A DNA stretch of 64,000 bases from Solwaraspora sp. WMMD791 (GTDB taxonomy: Bacteria > Actinomycetota > Actinomycetes > Mycobacteriales > Micromonosporaceae). The translations under genes and the position numbers were made by a program. The notes under the pieces were generated by a model that had not been told where the DNA came from, made no database searches, and saw nothing but the letters and a program-made list of their open reading frames with translations. Below are positions 8,813 through 18,287 of the stretch, one piece after another. Each line of letters opens with the position of its first letter. Within the stretch, counting starts at the first letter, position 1. The DNA lies in NCBI RefSeq assembly GCF_029581195.1, contig NZ_CP120737.1, positions 62,001-126,000 of the forward strand. Reading direction: 5' to 3'.

Positions 8813-9550
8813 CTAGGGACCCGTCGGGGCGGGAGCGGCAGTGCAGCCCGGATCCGCACCGACGGCCGGCACCGGATCGGCCAGTGCGCCGTCGCGCAGC
8901 GACACCGCCCGGTCGGCCAGTTCGATCAGCGCGGGATCGTGCGTGGCGACCACCGCGGCCATGCCACGGGCCCGGACCAACGACCGGATCAGGTCCATGA
9001 TCGACCGGCCCGTCTCGGAGTCGAGCTGGGCGGTCGGCTCGTCGGCGATCAGCAACGGCGGGTCGTTGGCGAGCGCGCGGGCGATCGCCACCCGCTGCTG
9101 CTGACCGCCGGACAGCTCGTACGGTCGCTGTCTCGCCTGGCCGCCGAGGCCGACCAGCTCCAGCAGCAGCGCGACCCGCTGTTCGCGTTCGGCGTACGAC
9201 ACCTTCGCCAGCCGCAGCGGCACCCCGACGTTCTCCGCCGCCGACAGGATCGGGATCAGACCGAACGACTGGAACACGAAGCCGATGGTCGACCGACGCA
9301 ACTCCACCAGCTGCGCCTCGGTGGCGGCGGACACCTCGCGGCCGGCGACCCGCACCGTGCCGGCGGTCGGCTGGTCCAGCCCGCCGATCAGGTTCAGCAG
9401 GGTGGTCTTGCCGGCCCCCGACCGGCCCTGTACGGCGACCAGCTCGCCCCGGCTCACCCGCAGCGAGACGTCCCGCAACGCGTGCACCACCCGACCGCCG
9501 CCGTGGAAGTCGCGGCTCACGCCGTCGACCCGGACCATCTCGTCGCTCAC
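8813..9550 (-). CDS. ABC exporter ATPase (LolD/MacB type), last gene of the operon
   Basis: A 245-residue nucleotide-binding subunit that would power the two FtsX-type permeases encoded upstream. Walker A is GRSGAGKT at residues 42-49. The Q-loop is in FVFQSFGLIP, the signature is LSGGQQQR at about 143, Walker B is LLIADEP and the H-loop is VATHD. The GTG start at 9550 overlaps the preceding stop (GTGA), so translation is coupled to the 325-residue ATPase. Substrate cannot be read from the sequence; this exporter class moves lipoproteins, peptides or antibiotics across the cytoplasmic membrane. Confidence 0.9.
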   Translation of the reverse strand: MSDEMVRVDGVSRDFHGGGRVVHALRDVSLRVSRGELVAVQGRSGAGKTTLLNLIGGLDQPTAGTVRVAGREVSAATEAQLVELRRSTIGFVFQSFGLIPILSAAENVGVPLRLAKVSYAEREQRVALLLELVGLGGQARQRPYELSGGQQQRVAIARALANDPPLLIADEPTAQLDSETGRSIMDLIRSLVRARGMAAVVATHDPALIELADRAVSLRDGALADPVPAVGADPGCTAAPAPTGP

Positions 9551-10524
9551 CGTTGCTCCTCCGTCGCGTCCGTGTCACCGGAGCGGACCTCGACATGGTC
9601 GGGTTCCAGGTTCAGCCGTACCCGGTCCCGCAGCGACAGCGCGTCGACGAACGCGGCCGGTAGCTGGAGCCGACCGCTACGGTCCAGCACGGCGTACTCC
9701 TCGGTGACGGTCTCGGTGACCCCGTCGCGACCGATGCGGGCGGACCTGCGTACCTCGGAGGCGGTCCGGCCGTCGCGGATCGCGACGGTCCGGCGGACCT
9801 GGCCGGCGACGGCGCGGTCATGGGTGACCACGACGATGGTGACCCCCAGCTCGGCGTTGATCGTCCGCAACGCCGCGAAGACCTCCCCGGCGGTGGCCTC
9901 GTCCAGCTCGCCGGTCGGCTCGTCGGCGAAGAGCACCTCCGGGTCGTTGGCCACAGCCACCGCCACCGCGCAGCGTTGCTGCTCGCCTCCGCTGAGCTGA
10001 TCCGGCCGTCGATCCGCGCGGTCCGCGACCCCGACCAGCTCCAGCAGCTCACCGGCCCTGGTCCGGGCGGCCCGGCGCCGCGCGCGACCGGCCAACGTCA
10101 TCGGCAGCGCGACGTTCTCCCGGGCGGTCAGATACGGCAGCAGGTTGCGGCTGGTCTGCTGCCAGACGAAACCGACGGTGTGCCGTCGGTACCGCAGCCG
10201 GGTGGCCGCCGACATTCCGAGCAGGTTCACCCCGGCGACCCGGGCCACCCCGGCGGTCGGCGTGTCCAACCCGGACAGGATGTTCAACAGCGTCGACTTG
10301 CCTGAGCCGGAGGCGCCGACGATGGCGAGCAGCTCGCCGCGCTCGACCGACAGGTCCAGGCCCTGCAGGGCGACGACCTCGATCCCGTCGGCCTTGAAGA
10401 TGCGGACCAGGCCCTCGCAGACGATGTGCCCGCCGAGCCGGTCCATCCCGCCGGCCCGGACGGCGGCCCGCTCGGCGGCCCGTCGCTGCAACTGTGCCAG
10501 GTCTGGCGTGTCGGTCGTGGTCAA
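9547..10524 (-). CDS. ABC exporter ATPase with C-terminal AbrB-like tail
   Basis: A 325-residue LolD/MacB-type ATPase. Walker A is GASGSGKS (70-77), the signature is LSGGEQQR, Walker B is VLFADEP and the switch is VVTHD. Roughly 40 residues precede the usual domain. After the ATPase core a basic linker leads to about 276-314 (YAVLDRSGRLQLP, then ALSLRDRVRLNLEPDHVEVR), which has the GRLQLP / hydrophobic / D-R-V pattern of a SpoVT-AbrB swapped-hairpin fold. This extension is not part of a standard LolD ATPase and could dimerise the two ATPases or bind a partner. The start is TTG 10524, overlapping the permease stop (TTGA). Confidence 0.88.
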   Translation of the reverse strand: MTTTDTPDLAQLQRRAAERAAVRAGGMDRLGGHIVCEGLVRIFKADGIEVVALQGLDLSVERGELLAIVGASGSGKSTLLNILSGLDTPTAGVARVAGVNLLGMSAATRLRYRRHTVGFVWQQTSRNLLPYLTARENVALPMTLAGRARRRAARTRAGELLELVGVADRADRRPDQLSGGEQQRCAVAVAVANDPEVLFADEPTGELDEATAGEVFAALRTINAELGVTIVVVTHDRAVAGQVRRTVAIRDGRTASEVRRSARIGRDGVTETVTEEYAVLDRSGRLQLPAAFVDALSLRDRVRLNLEPDHVEVRSGDTDATEEQR

Positions 10525-13328
10525 CGGTCGTCTCCTCCCACCCGCAGCACCCGCCCGAGTCGGGTGCTGCGGTGCACAAGATCGTCGGTCGTCAGGGCCG
10601 CCGCGAGTCCGACGGTCACGCTCGCCAGCACGCCGATGATCACCACCGGATCGAAGCGCGGCGGCGCGGCCACTCCGGCGGTGAACGCCGCCAGGCCCAG
10701 GGCCGGATCGAGCAGGCGGGGGAGGACCACCCCGACCGCGCCGCCGGCCACCACCGCCGCGCCCACCACCGGTACGAGTTCGTACACCAGCAGCAGCTGC
10801 CCCTGCCGGCGGGACAGCCCCATCGTGCGCAGCCGGGACAGCGCCCGCCCCCGGGCCGTCGACCCGGCGAGCACCGCCAACCCGACGGTGACCAGCGCCA
10901 GCACCACCGCACCGACGGTGCCCAGCGTGAAGACCAAGGTGAGCAGCTCGTTCGCGCCGGTGCGTTCCAGCGCCTGACGGTGTGCCGACCAGGTGGTGAG
11001 CGTGGCCGGCTGGGGCAGATCGTCGGGGGCGCTGCCCGCCACCTCGGCGATCCGCTGCCGCTGTCCGGCGTCGGCGAGGGCGACCACCGCGGCCGGGTCG
11101 AAGCCGTCACCGGCCAGCAGATACCGTTGCGGCACGACCGGCTGGTACGGCGGCACCGTCAGCGCCTGCATCGGCAGCACGACGAATCCGCGGGCATCCA
11201 CCGGCAGCCCCGCGAAGCCGTCGGCGACGGCCGCCACCGAGAAGCCGTGCCGGCGCCCCTGCACGTCGACCAGGACCTCCGTGGTGCCGTCGGGCAGATC
11301 CTCGGCCAGCAACCGCGCGATGTCCGGTGAGACGACCGCCGGCACCGGACCGCCGGCCGGGTCCGCCACGGCGTCGCGCAGTACGGCCGGTAGGTCGAGC
11401 CGGACCCCGCTGACCTCGGCCACCTCCGCCAGGGCGGGTACGTCGACCACCAGCACCTGGGCCTGGCCCAGCTCCTGGGCCGAGGTGCCGACGGCGGCGA
11501 CGAGTTGCCGGTTCGTCGCCAGCACCGCCGGCGCGACCGCCGCCACCCCGGGCAGTGCGGCGAGTTCGTCACCGGTGCCCACGGCGAAGCCGAAGCCGGT
11601 GACCACGGCGTCCCCGGCGACCTCCCGGTCGCTGACCCGGTCCCGGGTGTCGGTGATGGTGGTCGCCACCACCGCGCTGAACAGACCGACACTGACGGCG
11701 GTCACCAGCACGGCCAACGGACCAGGAGTGACCGGCGCGCCACGCCCCGCGCGGGCCAGCCCGAGGAAGAACACCGCTCCCCGGGCACGGGCGGCGAGCC
11801 GATCCAGCTGCCGTAACGGCCACGGGAGCGTCCGCAGGGTGACCAGCGCCGCGCCGACCGCGAGCAGCACCGGTACCGAGACCAGGAACGGGTCGACGCC
11901 GTCGTCGGCGGCGAGGCCGCGCCGCCGCAGCAGCCACAGCCCGCCGACGGCCACCAGCACCACGCTCAGTTCGGCGGTGAGCCGACCTGGCGAGGACCGC
12001 CGCCGGGCCAGATCGCCCCGGTCCGCGCCGACCGCCGACGGCGTACCGCCGCGTCGGACCGTGCCGGCGGCGGCGACCACCGTACGCACGGTCAGCAGCG
12101 CCGGCACGGCCGCGGTGGTGACCGCCGCGACGACCAGCAGCAGTGGCAACTCGCTGGCGCCGGGGCGGCCCGGCACGGCCGAGCCGAGCAGCCAGCCGGC
12201 GACGACCGCGGCCGGTGCCACCACGACGGACTCGACGAGGACGTACCGGCCGAGGGCCGTCACCGCCGCGCCCCGGGCCCGCAGCAGCGACAGTTCGTCG
12301 GCGCGGCGGCGCAGCTGCAGGCCGGCGGCCAGCCAGATCAGTCCGAACACGCAGGCGAACAACCCGGCACCGACGATGGCCAGCAGCGCCCGCGCGGCGC
12401 GGACCTGCCCGTCGAAATCGGCCAGTACGGTGTCGAGCGAACTGGTCAGCGTGGTCCCGTCCGGTGGAGTACGGCGGGCGGCGGCCGCCGCACTGGCGAG
12501 CGGCCCGGTGTGCGTGGCGTCGATCCGGTCGGTCGCGATCCGGTACCGCCACTCGTACCGGACGATGCCCAGCGTGCGGGCGGCGGCGTCGAGCCCGGTC
12601 CAGTCGGTCACCGCCGCCACGTACCAGGGATCCCGGTCGAGGACCGGGCGCAGCGGCGCCAACGCGTAGGTGAGGTCGTCCCAGACCGGGTCGGCGGCGT
12701 CCAGCGGCTCGAACAGCCCGACCAGTTCCAGCCGTGCGGTGTTGTTGCCCGCGCCGCCGGAGATCCGCAGCACGTCGCCGATCCGCAGGGACAATGTCTC
12801 GGCCGCCTGCCGGGACATGGTGATCTGGGTGGGCGCGGCATCACCTGCCGCGCCGGTGTCACCCGGGGACGCCGGCCACGCTCCGGCGACCAGCCGCGAC
12901 GCCTCCCGCACGCCGGTCTGGGCGCGGAGCCCGAACACCGGCGGCGGGTTGCGCCGAAACGGTGGCGCGTCCCCGAGGGCGTCGACGCCGTCCGGGCCGA
13001 TCGCGGCGGCGTACCAGGCGGAGCCGACCAGCTGCGGGACCGGTTGCGGCAGTTCGTCGCGCAGCGTACCGGTCCGCCGCTGCCCGGCGGCGGAGTCGAC
13101 CGGTGGGGTGACGATGCCGGGGCCGGGGGCGATGGTCGGCCGTTCGGTGAGGACGAGGTCACGGGCCAGGTGCGGCATCGCGGACAGGTGTGGACGCAGC
13201 GCCTGGTCGACGGCGGTGTTGGCCGCCCGCGGCACCGCCGTCACCATCGTGGCCGCCACCATGCCCAGCGCCGCGAGCAGCGCGATGTGGCCGGCGTACG
13301 CGCGGAGCCGGCGGCCGAGGGCGCTCAC
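10521..13328 (-). CDS. FtsX-like ABC exporter permease (second permease)
   Basis: A 935-residue membrane protein with one N-terminal transmembrane segment (IALLAALGMVAATMVTAV), a long extracellular domain, FtsX-type four-helix bundles in the middle and at the C-terminus, and hydrophobic stretches such as ALLAIVGAGLFACVFGLIW and LVFTLGTVGAVVLALVTVG. GTG 13328 is preferred: it overlaps the stop of the upstream permease (GTGA), and the open frame further upstream is Arg/Gly/Pro-rich antisense-type sequence. It pairs with the 1078-residue permease and the two ATPases to make a heterodimeric exporter. Confidence 0.85.
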   Translation of the reverse strand: MSALGRRLRAYAGHIALLAALGMVAATMVTAVPRAANTAVDQALRPHLSAMPHLARDLVLTERPTIAPGPGIVTPPVDSAAGQRRTGTLRDELPQPVPQLVGSAWYAAAIGPDGVDALGDAPPFRRNPPPVFGLRAQTGVREASRLVAGAWPASPGDTGAAGDAAPTQITMSRQAAETLSLRIGDVLRISGGAGNNTARLELVGLFEPLDAADPVWDDLTYALAPLRPVLDRDPWYVAAVTDWTGLDAAARTLGIVRYEWRYRIATDRIDATHTGPLASAAAAARRTPPDGTTLTSSLDTVLADFDGQVRAARALLAIVGAGLFACVFGLIWLAAGLQLRRRADELSLLRARGAAVTALGRYVLVESVVVAPAAVVAGWLLGSAVPGRPGASELPLLLVVAAVTTAAVPALLTVRTVVAAAGTVRRGGTPSAVGADRGDLARRRSSPGRLTAELSVVLVAVGGLWLLRRRGLAADDGVDPFLVSVPVLLAVGAALVTLRTLPWPLRQLDRLAARARGAVFFLGLARAGRGAPVTPGPLAVLVTAVSVGLFSAVVATTITDTRDRVSDREVAGDAVVTGFGFAVGTGDELAALPGVAAVAPAVLATNRQLVAAVGTSAQELGQAQVLVVDVPALAEVAEVSGVRLDLPAVLRDAVADPAGGPVPAVVSPDIARLLAEDLPDGTTEVLVDVQGRRHGFSVAAVADGFAGLPVDARGFVVLPMQALTVPPYQPVVPQRYLLAGDGFDPAAVVALADAGQRQRIAEVAGSAPDDLPQPATLTTWSAHRQALERTGANELLTLVFTLGTVGAVVLALVTVGLAVLAGSTARGRALSRLRTMGLSRRQGQLLLVYELVPVVGAAVVAGGAVGVVLPRLLDPALGLAAFTAGVAAPPRFDPVVIIGVLASVTVGLAAALTTDDLVHRSTRLGRVLRVGGDDR

Positions 13329-16300
13329 CGGTCGCCACCCGCGTTCAGGAGAGCGACGTCGATCCGGTCGCGGAGTCCGGCGGTGACCAGCAGACCCGTC
13401 GCCGACGCCAGCACGAGCAGACCGACGGCGGTCGCGGCCACCGGCAACCAGGGCACCGCCAGCACCGGCTCCGGTGTCGGTCGGTCGGCCGCCGGGGTGA
13501 GGATCACCAGTGGCGCCGTCGTGGCCGCGACGGCCAGGCCGACCACGACGCCCACCAGTACCCCCATCGCGGCCAGGAACGTCTGTTCGGCCAGCAGCGC
13601 GCGGGCCAGCATCCGACGACCGGCTCCGAGGGTACGCAGGACCGCCAGCTCGGCGAGGCGTCGGCGGGCGGTGGCCCGCAGGTCCACGACCAGGCCGATG
13701 CCGGCGAGCAGGAGCGCGCCGAGCGCGGCGGCGAACAACGCCGACTGGGCACCGACCCGGTACGGGTCCTTGGCGAGGTCGTCGGCGACGGCCCGCCGGT
13801 CGAGCACCTGCAGTCCGCCGAGGGCGGCGGCCGCGGCGGTCACCTGGTCGGCGGGCTGCGACCCGGTCCGTACCCACCACTCCTGCGGGTGTCGCACCAC
13901 GCCGTGTCCGTGGAACAGCCGCGCTGCCAGGGCGGGCAGATCGGCCAGTACGGCGGCGGGGGCGGTGTCACCCGGCAGGGCCTGCACGACGCCGGTGATC
14001 CGGACCGGCACCTGTGCGCTGGCCAGGAACAGCCGGGTGTCGTCGCCCACGGTCAGGTCGAGTGCGGTCAGCGTGGCCGGGGTCGCCAGCACCGGTACCG
14101 GCTCCGGCGGCAGTGCCCGGGCCACCCCGATCCGGATGGGTACGGCCCGCCACGTCGAGCTCACCGTGCTCCGCGACTGATAGTCGGCGGTCAGGGCGTC
14201 GCCTGTGGACCGGACCGGCTGCGCCTCTGCCCCGGCGTCGACGACCTGCCAGTCCGTGTCGGCCAGCGGCAGCGGTACGCCGTCGGCGGGTCCCGCCGCG
14301 GACACCGCCCGCAGCTGGGCCAGCCGCCAGGTCAGTACGGTGCCGGGCACGCCTTCGCCACTGGCCTGGAAACCCGCCAGGCTGACCGGGCCGGCGTCGG
14401 TGGGCACCTCCACGGCGAAGCGAAGTGGTGCCCGGTCGGCGCTGACGCCGAGCGGTATCCGGCGGTATCCGGCGGCGGTGGCGAACACCGCGTAGCTGCG
14501 GATCCGGGTGGGCCGGTCATCGTCGGTCTCGGTACGGAGCGTGGTGTCGATCCGGCCGGTCAGCCGGACCGCGTCGGCGGGAAGTTCCGTCACCGGCGCG
14601 GTGGCCCGGTCATGGGTCACACCGCTCAGCAGGGCGGCGGCGGAGCCACCGGCGAGGTCGTCGCGGACCCGCAGCACCCCGGCGGCCGCCGCGGTGTCGA
14701 TGGCGACCAGCGACGCTGCGGCGGCGACGGGACCGAGCCGCAGGGTGTCCCGCCAGGTGGGCAGTACGGTCGGCTCGCCGGGCAGGTCGGCGAGCTGCCC
14801 GAGCCGACCCTCCGGCGGGAAACCCGCCGTCTCGACGAGCCGGAGGTCGGCACCGACCAGGTGGTCGGCCTGGTCGGCCAGGGACCGTCCAGCGGTGCTC
14901 GACAGACTCCAGGCAAGCGTGCTGACCGCGACGGCCAGGGCGAGCAGCAGCACCGGCCCGGCGTGCGGTCGGCGGCTGGCCTGCCAGGTGCCGAGCAGCG
15001 CGGCCGGCCAGGTTCGCCGGTCGAGCAGTCGTTCGGCGAGCCGGGCCGCGACCGGGAGCAGCCGCAGCGCCAGTACGGTCCCGGCGAGCACCGCCAGCGT
15101 CGGTGTGGCGGCCAGCAGCGGGTCGATGCCGAGGCCGGCGCCGGTAGCGGTCAGCGGGGACGCGTACTGGCGTAGTTGCAGCCAGGCCAGCACGGCGAGG
15201 CCGACGAGGGCGAGGTCCGCGCCGGCTCGTTGCAGGACCGCCCGTCGGGGCCGGGAATGTGCTGCCAGCTCACTGGTGTACGTGCCGCCGCCGCGCAGCG
15301 CCGGTGCGACGATCGCGAGGATGCAGCCCACCGCCGCCGACCCGGCGACCAGCCAGGTGGCGCCGTCCAGCTGAGGCTGCAACCGCAGGCCGGCGGCGGT
15401 GACGGCGGGCAGCCGACCGGCGTACCCGACGATCATGACCGCGACGGGGGGCGCGATCAGCGCGGCCGGCAGCACGACCAGGGCCGCCTCGTGCAGCGCC
15501 ATGCCGGCCAGCCGGCCGGGTCCACAACCCCGGGCGCGCAGCAACGCCGTCTCGTCGCGCCGGCGCGCGACGAGCAGCAGGGCGACCAGCAGCAGGGTGT
15601 AGCCGGCGAGCATGGCCACCAGCAGCACCGGCGTCACCAACGCCGACGCACCGACCAGTCTCGCCCGGTGCAGCCGGTCGATGAGCCGAGGCAGGTCGGT
15701 GTCGACCGACGCCGCGGAGCCGAGTCCGGTGATCTCCGGTAGCTCCTGCGGCACTTCGACCGCGGCGGCCCGCAGCGGGCGGAGGTCGGCGTTGGTCAGC
15801 CCGGTCAGGTCCGGGTCGATCAGCCAGGCTGCCGACGCGTTGGCGGAGAAGTGGGTGTCGAAGTCGGTACGGTGCACGACCAGCGGACCGTAGGTGCTGC
15901 CCACGGACTGTGCGGTGGCTTCATTGCCGGTGCCGGTGACCGCGTCGGGGGCCAGCCGCCAGAAGGTGTCCTGTGGGTCGACCGCTCGCCAGACTCCGGT
16001 GACCTGCAGATCAGTGGTGCGGCCGGTGATTCGGTCCAGGATCGCGACCCGGTCCGACACCTCGATTCCGAGCAGGTCGGCGGTGGGCTCGGCGAGCGTG
16101 GTCTGGATCAGGGCACCGTCGCCGGCGGCTGATCCTGCCGGCCAGGTCCCGGCGACGAGCGTGGCGTACGTGGTCAGGTCGTCGAGGAAGCCCACCGAGG
16201 CGTAGACGACGCCGTCGGCGTCCGGGGTGGCCTCACCGGTCGGGCTGGTGAACTGGCGTCCGGTGGCGTAGCCGGCGGCGGTCACCACCGTGGGCCGGCC

Positions 16301-16561
16301 ACCGACCCCGTCGGCCACGGCCGCCCGGAGTGCGGTGTCGCGCTGGGCGAGCTCCGTCGTCGACCGGCCGGCCGGTCCCCGCACCAGGATCGAGCGCTCC
16401 CGGGTCGCGGCGGAGTCGACGGCGGTACGGGTGCCGGCGTCGACCACCTGCCGGCCGTACCCGGTCAGACCGGTCAGCGCGACGATGGCGAGCGACGCCG
16501 CTGCGGCCGCCGCGAGCAACAACCCCGCTGCTGCCCGGGCCCGCCGGTGGACCAGTCCCAT
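13325..16561 (-). CDS. FtsX-like ABC exporter permease (first gene of the operon)
   Basis: A 1078-residue permease with an N-terminal anchor (AGLLLAAAAAASLAIVALTG) after MGLVHRRAR and two FtsX regions, each following a large extracellular domain. The layout matches the neighbouring permease, from which it probably arose by duplication long ago. ATG 16561 is the first gene of a tightly overlapping four-gene operon (16561 to 8813). No substrate-modifying gene is in the operon, so the cargo is unknown. The last helices (AAMGVLVGVVVGLAVAATTA and ATAVGLLVLASATGLLVTAG) end just before the overlap. Confidence 0.85.
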   Translation of the reverse strand: MGLVHRRARAAAGLLLAAAAAASLAIVALTGLTGYGRQVVDAGTRTAVDSAATRERSILVRGPAGRSTTELAQRDTALRAAVADGVGGRPTVVTAAGYATGRQFTSPTGEATPDADGVVYASVGFLDDLTTYATLVAGTWPAGSAAGDGALIQTTLAEPTADLLGIEVSDRVAILDRITGRTTDLQVTGVWRAVDPQDTFWRLAPDAVTGTGNEATAQSVGSTYGPLVVHRTDFDTHFSANASAAWLIDPDLTGLTNADLRPLRAAAVEVPQELPEITGLGSAASVDTDLPRLIDRLHRARLVGASALVTPVLLVAMLAGYTLLLVALLLVARRRDETALLRARGCGPGRLAGMALHEAALVVLPAALIAPPVAVMIVGYAGRLPAVTAAGLRLQPQLDGATWLVAGSAAVGCILAIVAPALRGGGTYTSELAAHSRPRRAVLQRAGADLALVGLAVLAWLQLRQYASPLTATGAGLGIDPLLAATPTLAVLAGTVLALRLLPVAARLAERLLDRRTWPAALLGTWQASRRPHAGPVLLLALAVAVSTLAWSLSSTAGRSLADQADHLVGADLRLVETAGFPPEGRLGQLADLPGEPTVLPTWRDTLRLGPVAAAASLVAIDTAAAAGVLRVRDDLAGGSAAALLSGVTHDRATAPVTELPADAVRLTGRIDTTLRTETDDDRPTRIRSYAVFATAAGYRRIPLGVSADRAPLRFAVEVPTDAGPVSLAGFQASGEGVPGTVLTWRLAQLRAVSAAGPADGVPLPLADTDWQVVDAGAEAQPVRSTGDALTADYQSRSTVSSTWRAVPIRIGVARALPPEPVPVLATPATLTALDLTVGDDTRLFLASAQVPVRITGVVQALPGDTAPAAVLADLPALAARLFHGHGVVRHPQEWWVRTGSQPADQVTAAAAALGGLQVLDRRAVADDLAKDPYRVGAQSALFAAALGALLLAGIGLVVDLRATARRRLAELAVLRTLGAGRRMLARALLAEQTFLAAMGVLVGVVVGLAVAATTAPLVILTPAADRPTPEPVLAVPWLPVAATAVGLLVLASATGLLVTAGLRDRIDVALLNAGGDR

Positions 16562-16795
16562 CGATCCTCGCTCGGTGTCGGCGGCGGACCTTTGCCGGCG
16601 GCCGTGGACGACGCCGGTGCCCGCGACGGGGCATCCGCACTCCCTTCTTGATGCGGTGAGTGGGACCGAGGGTTCGCGTGGATCGTCCCCGTGACGTGAT
16701 CATGCTCGGATCGTGACCCGACCTCGTCTGAACCGAGATGGACTCGTTGTCGAAGGTGTGCAGCGGCACTGCGGGTGCCGGGTCCGCGACGCGAT

Positions 16796-16825
16796 CCGGC
16801 CCAGGACGCAGCGGTCCTGGGCCGG
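16796..16825 (-). terminator. intrinsic terminator-like hairpin after the AA10 LPMO gene
   Basis: A perfect 12-bp stem, CCGGCCCAGGAC (16796-16807) against GTCCTGGGCCGG (16814-16825), with a 6-base loop. It starts 20 bp after the LPMO stop and lies before the ABC operon promoter region. No T-run is present, as is common in high-GC actinomycetes. Confidence 0.7.
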
Positions 16826-16845
16826 AGTGGTGCAGGGTGCGTCGG

Positions 16846-17529
16846 TCAGACGATGTTGATGTCGCTGCACCACATGTACGTCTGGTCCATGTGCGACGCC
16901 TTCCAGATCACGAAGAGAACGTGGTTTCCGGAGCGCCCGGCCGGGACCGAGACGTTGAACGAGATGTTCTGCGACGGCGCGTAGCGGCCCGTCGTCGCGA
17001 TCAGGTCGAGGTTGCCCCACCCGACACGCTGGGTGGCCGGGTTGAACCCCTGCTTGGTGACGTAGGCCCGGAAGTAGTCGGCACCATGGCTGGCCTGGTC
17101 GTAGAGCTGAACCGTGAAGTTACGGCCGACGGTGGTCGTCCGCCATGCTCCGGGCTGGTTCAGGCTGTCGTTGCGGGAGAGGGCGTTGCTGCACAGCTGC
17201 CCGTCCGGGGTGCGGGCCTGGTACTGGCCGCCGAGGCCGTCGCGCAGCGCGCTCATCCAGTTCCACATGGTGTCGGGGTTGGCCTGGAACGCGCGGTAGC
17301 ACATCGGGTCCTGCTGCTGCATCGCCGGGTTGGTGTGCTGGTTGCCCCAGCTCTTCCAACACTGGTAGGCGCGGCTTGCCGGGTTGATGATCGTGCCGTG
17401 GGCCTGGGCCGCACCGGTCCAGGGCAGCATGGCGACCATCAGGGCCGACACGAGGACGAGCACTCGCAGGGACTTGCGGGCGGGGGTCCGGGTGGGTCCG
17501 TCGGACCGGTCGGACGTGAGTAGACGCAC
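16846..17529 (-). CDS. AA10 lytic polysaccharide monooxygenase, catalytic domain only
   Basis: A 227-residue secreted copper enzyme that oxidatively cleaves crystalline cellulose or chitin. GTG 17529 has GGAGG seven bases upstream. The signal peptide ends AQA before His44, which becomes the N-terminal copper ligand (mature HGTIINPASRAY); the second histidine-brace ligand is His148 in QASHGADYF. The sequence with DPMCYRAFQ, MWNWMSAL, TPDGQLCS and SHMDQTYMWCSD is closest in pattern to the Thermobifida E7-type AA10 group. There is no linker or CBM, unlike its paralogue at 60586-61668. Its promoter carries a CelR/CebR-like operator. Confidence 0.93.
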   Translation of the reverse strand: MRLLTSDRSDGPTRTPARKSLRVLVLVSALMVAMLPWTGAAQAHGTIINPASRAYQCWKSWGNQHTNPAMQQQDPMCYRAFQANPDTMWNWMSALRDGLGGQYQARTPDGQLCSNALSRNDSLNQPGAWRTTTVGRNFTVQLYDQASHGADYFRAYVTKQGFNPATQRVGWGNLDLIATTGRYAPSQNISFNVSVPAGRSGNHVLFVIWKASHMDQTYMWCSDINIV

Positions 17530-17562
17530 TGTGGATCCTCCGTTTCTCGGGACGAGATCGGG

Positions 17563-17576
17563 TGGGAACGCTCCCA
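17563..17576. promoter_or_regulatory. CelR/CebR-like operator of the LPMO gene
   Basis: TGGGAACGCTCCCA matches the well-known 14-bp cellulose-regulon palindrome TGGGAGCGCTCCCA at 13 positions. It lies 4 bp downstream of a predicted -10 element, so it would cover the transcription start. LacI-family CelR/CebR repressors release such sites when cellobiose or cellotriose is present. Confidence 0.75.
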
Positions 17577-17580
17577 CCAA

Positions 17581-17609
17581 ACTATGACATCCATGGATTC
17601 AAATATCAA
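17581..17609 (-). promoter_or_regulatory. promoter of the LPMO gene
   Basis: On the minus strand -35 TTGATA (17604-17609), a 17-base spacer and -10 CATAGT (17581-17586; four of six consensus bases) stand directly upstream of the CelR-like palindrome and about 50 bp before the GTG start. Confidence 0.6.
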
Positions 17610-17708
17610 TGATCATCTATGTCTAATCTTGACGGGTTCGCCCGACCGACGGGTGGGGGCAGGTGTGGCCTGCTGGCGGAGAGTCGGTGCTCGTACCGGT
17701 GGACCAGG

Positions 17709-18287
17709 TCAGATCCCGGCTGCCGCGTCGTAGCGACGGCGCAGGTCGGCGGCCTCGGAGTCGGTCAGCGCCTCCGCGATGGCCAGCTCCGCGTACTTCT
17801 GCGGGAACATCTGCCGTAGCCGGTCGACGAACATGACGTCGGCGGTGGCCTCGACCACCTGGATGCCCGGGGGCTCGGTGGACATGTCCAGGATCAGCGG
17901 GCCGGCCAGTTTGACCGCCACGTCCCAGGGTCGTTGCGGCTCCGCGACTCCGCAGAGGTGGAAGCCGTAGACCGTCCGCACGTCGGCGAGCGTGGTGACG
18001 TCGGCTGGCTCGTAGCCGTACACGCGGACTCCGCAGATCACCGTCTGCTGCTCCGTGGCGGCCGCCAGTTCGACGGCGTGGCCGGCGTGGTTGTGCTGCT
18101 GCGGATCGGCCTGCTCGAGCAGGACGCGCATCCGGGTCTCGATCTGGCCGACCAGATCCGCCGGTGTCGCGTCCCGGTCGGCGCCGTCGGTCAACGCGAC
18201 CGCACCGGCCGCCGTCGCCAGCAGGATCGCCACCACCCACACCGCGCGGTTGCGGTACCACCCCGCGAAGATCTTCTGGAAAGCCAT
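17709..18287 (-). CDS. single-pass membrane protein of unknown function
   Basis: A 192-residue protein starting at ATG 18287, with GAGGAG six bases upstream. A short cytoplasmic end (MAFQKIFAGWYRNR) precedes one transmembrane segment at about 13-34 (VWVVAILLATAAGAVAL); the rest is probably extracytoplasmic. It contains two cysteines (VICGVRVYG and FHLCGVAEPQ) and a C-terminal acidic/Arg helix. I do not recognise the family. It is divergent from the sugar dehydrogenase gene, with a 507-bp region between them. Confidence 0.7.
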   Translation of the reverse strand: MAFQKIFAGWYRNRAVWVVAILLATAAGAVALTDGADRDATPADLVGQIETRMRVLLEQADPQQHNHAGHAVELAAATEQQTVICGVRVYGYEPADVTTLADVRTVYGFHLCGVAEPQRPWDVAVKLAGPLILDMSTEPPGIQVVEATADVMFVDRLRQMFPQKYAELAIAEALTDSEAADLRRRYDAAAGI

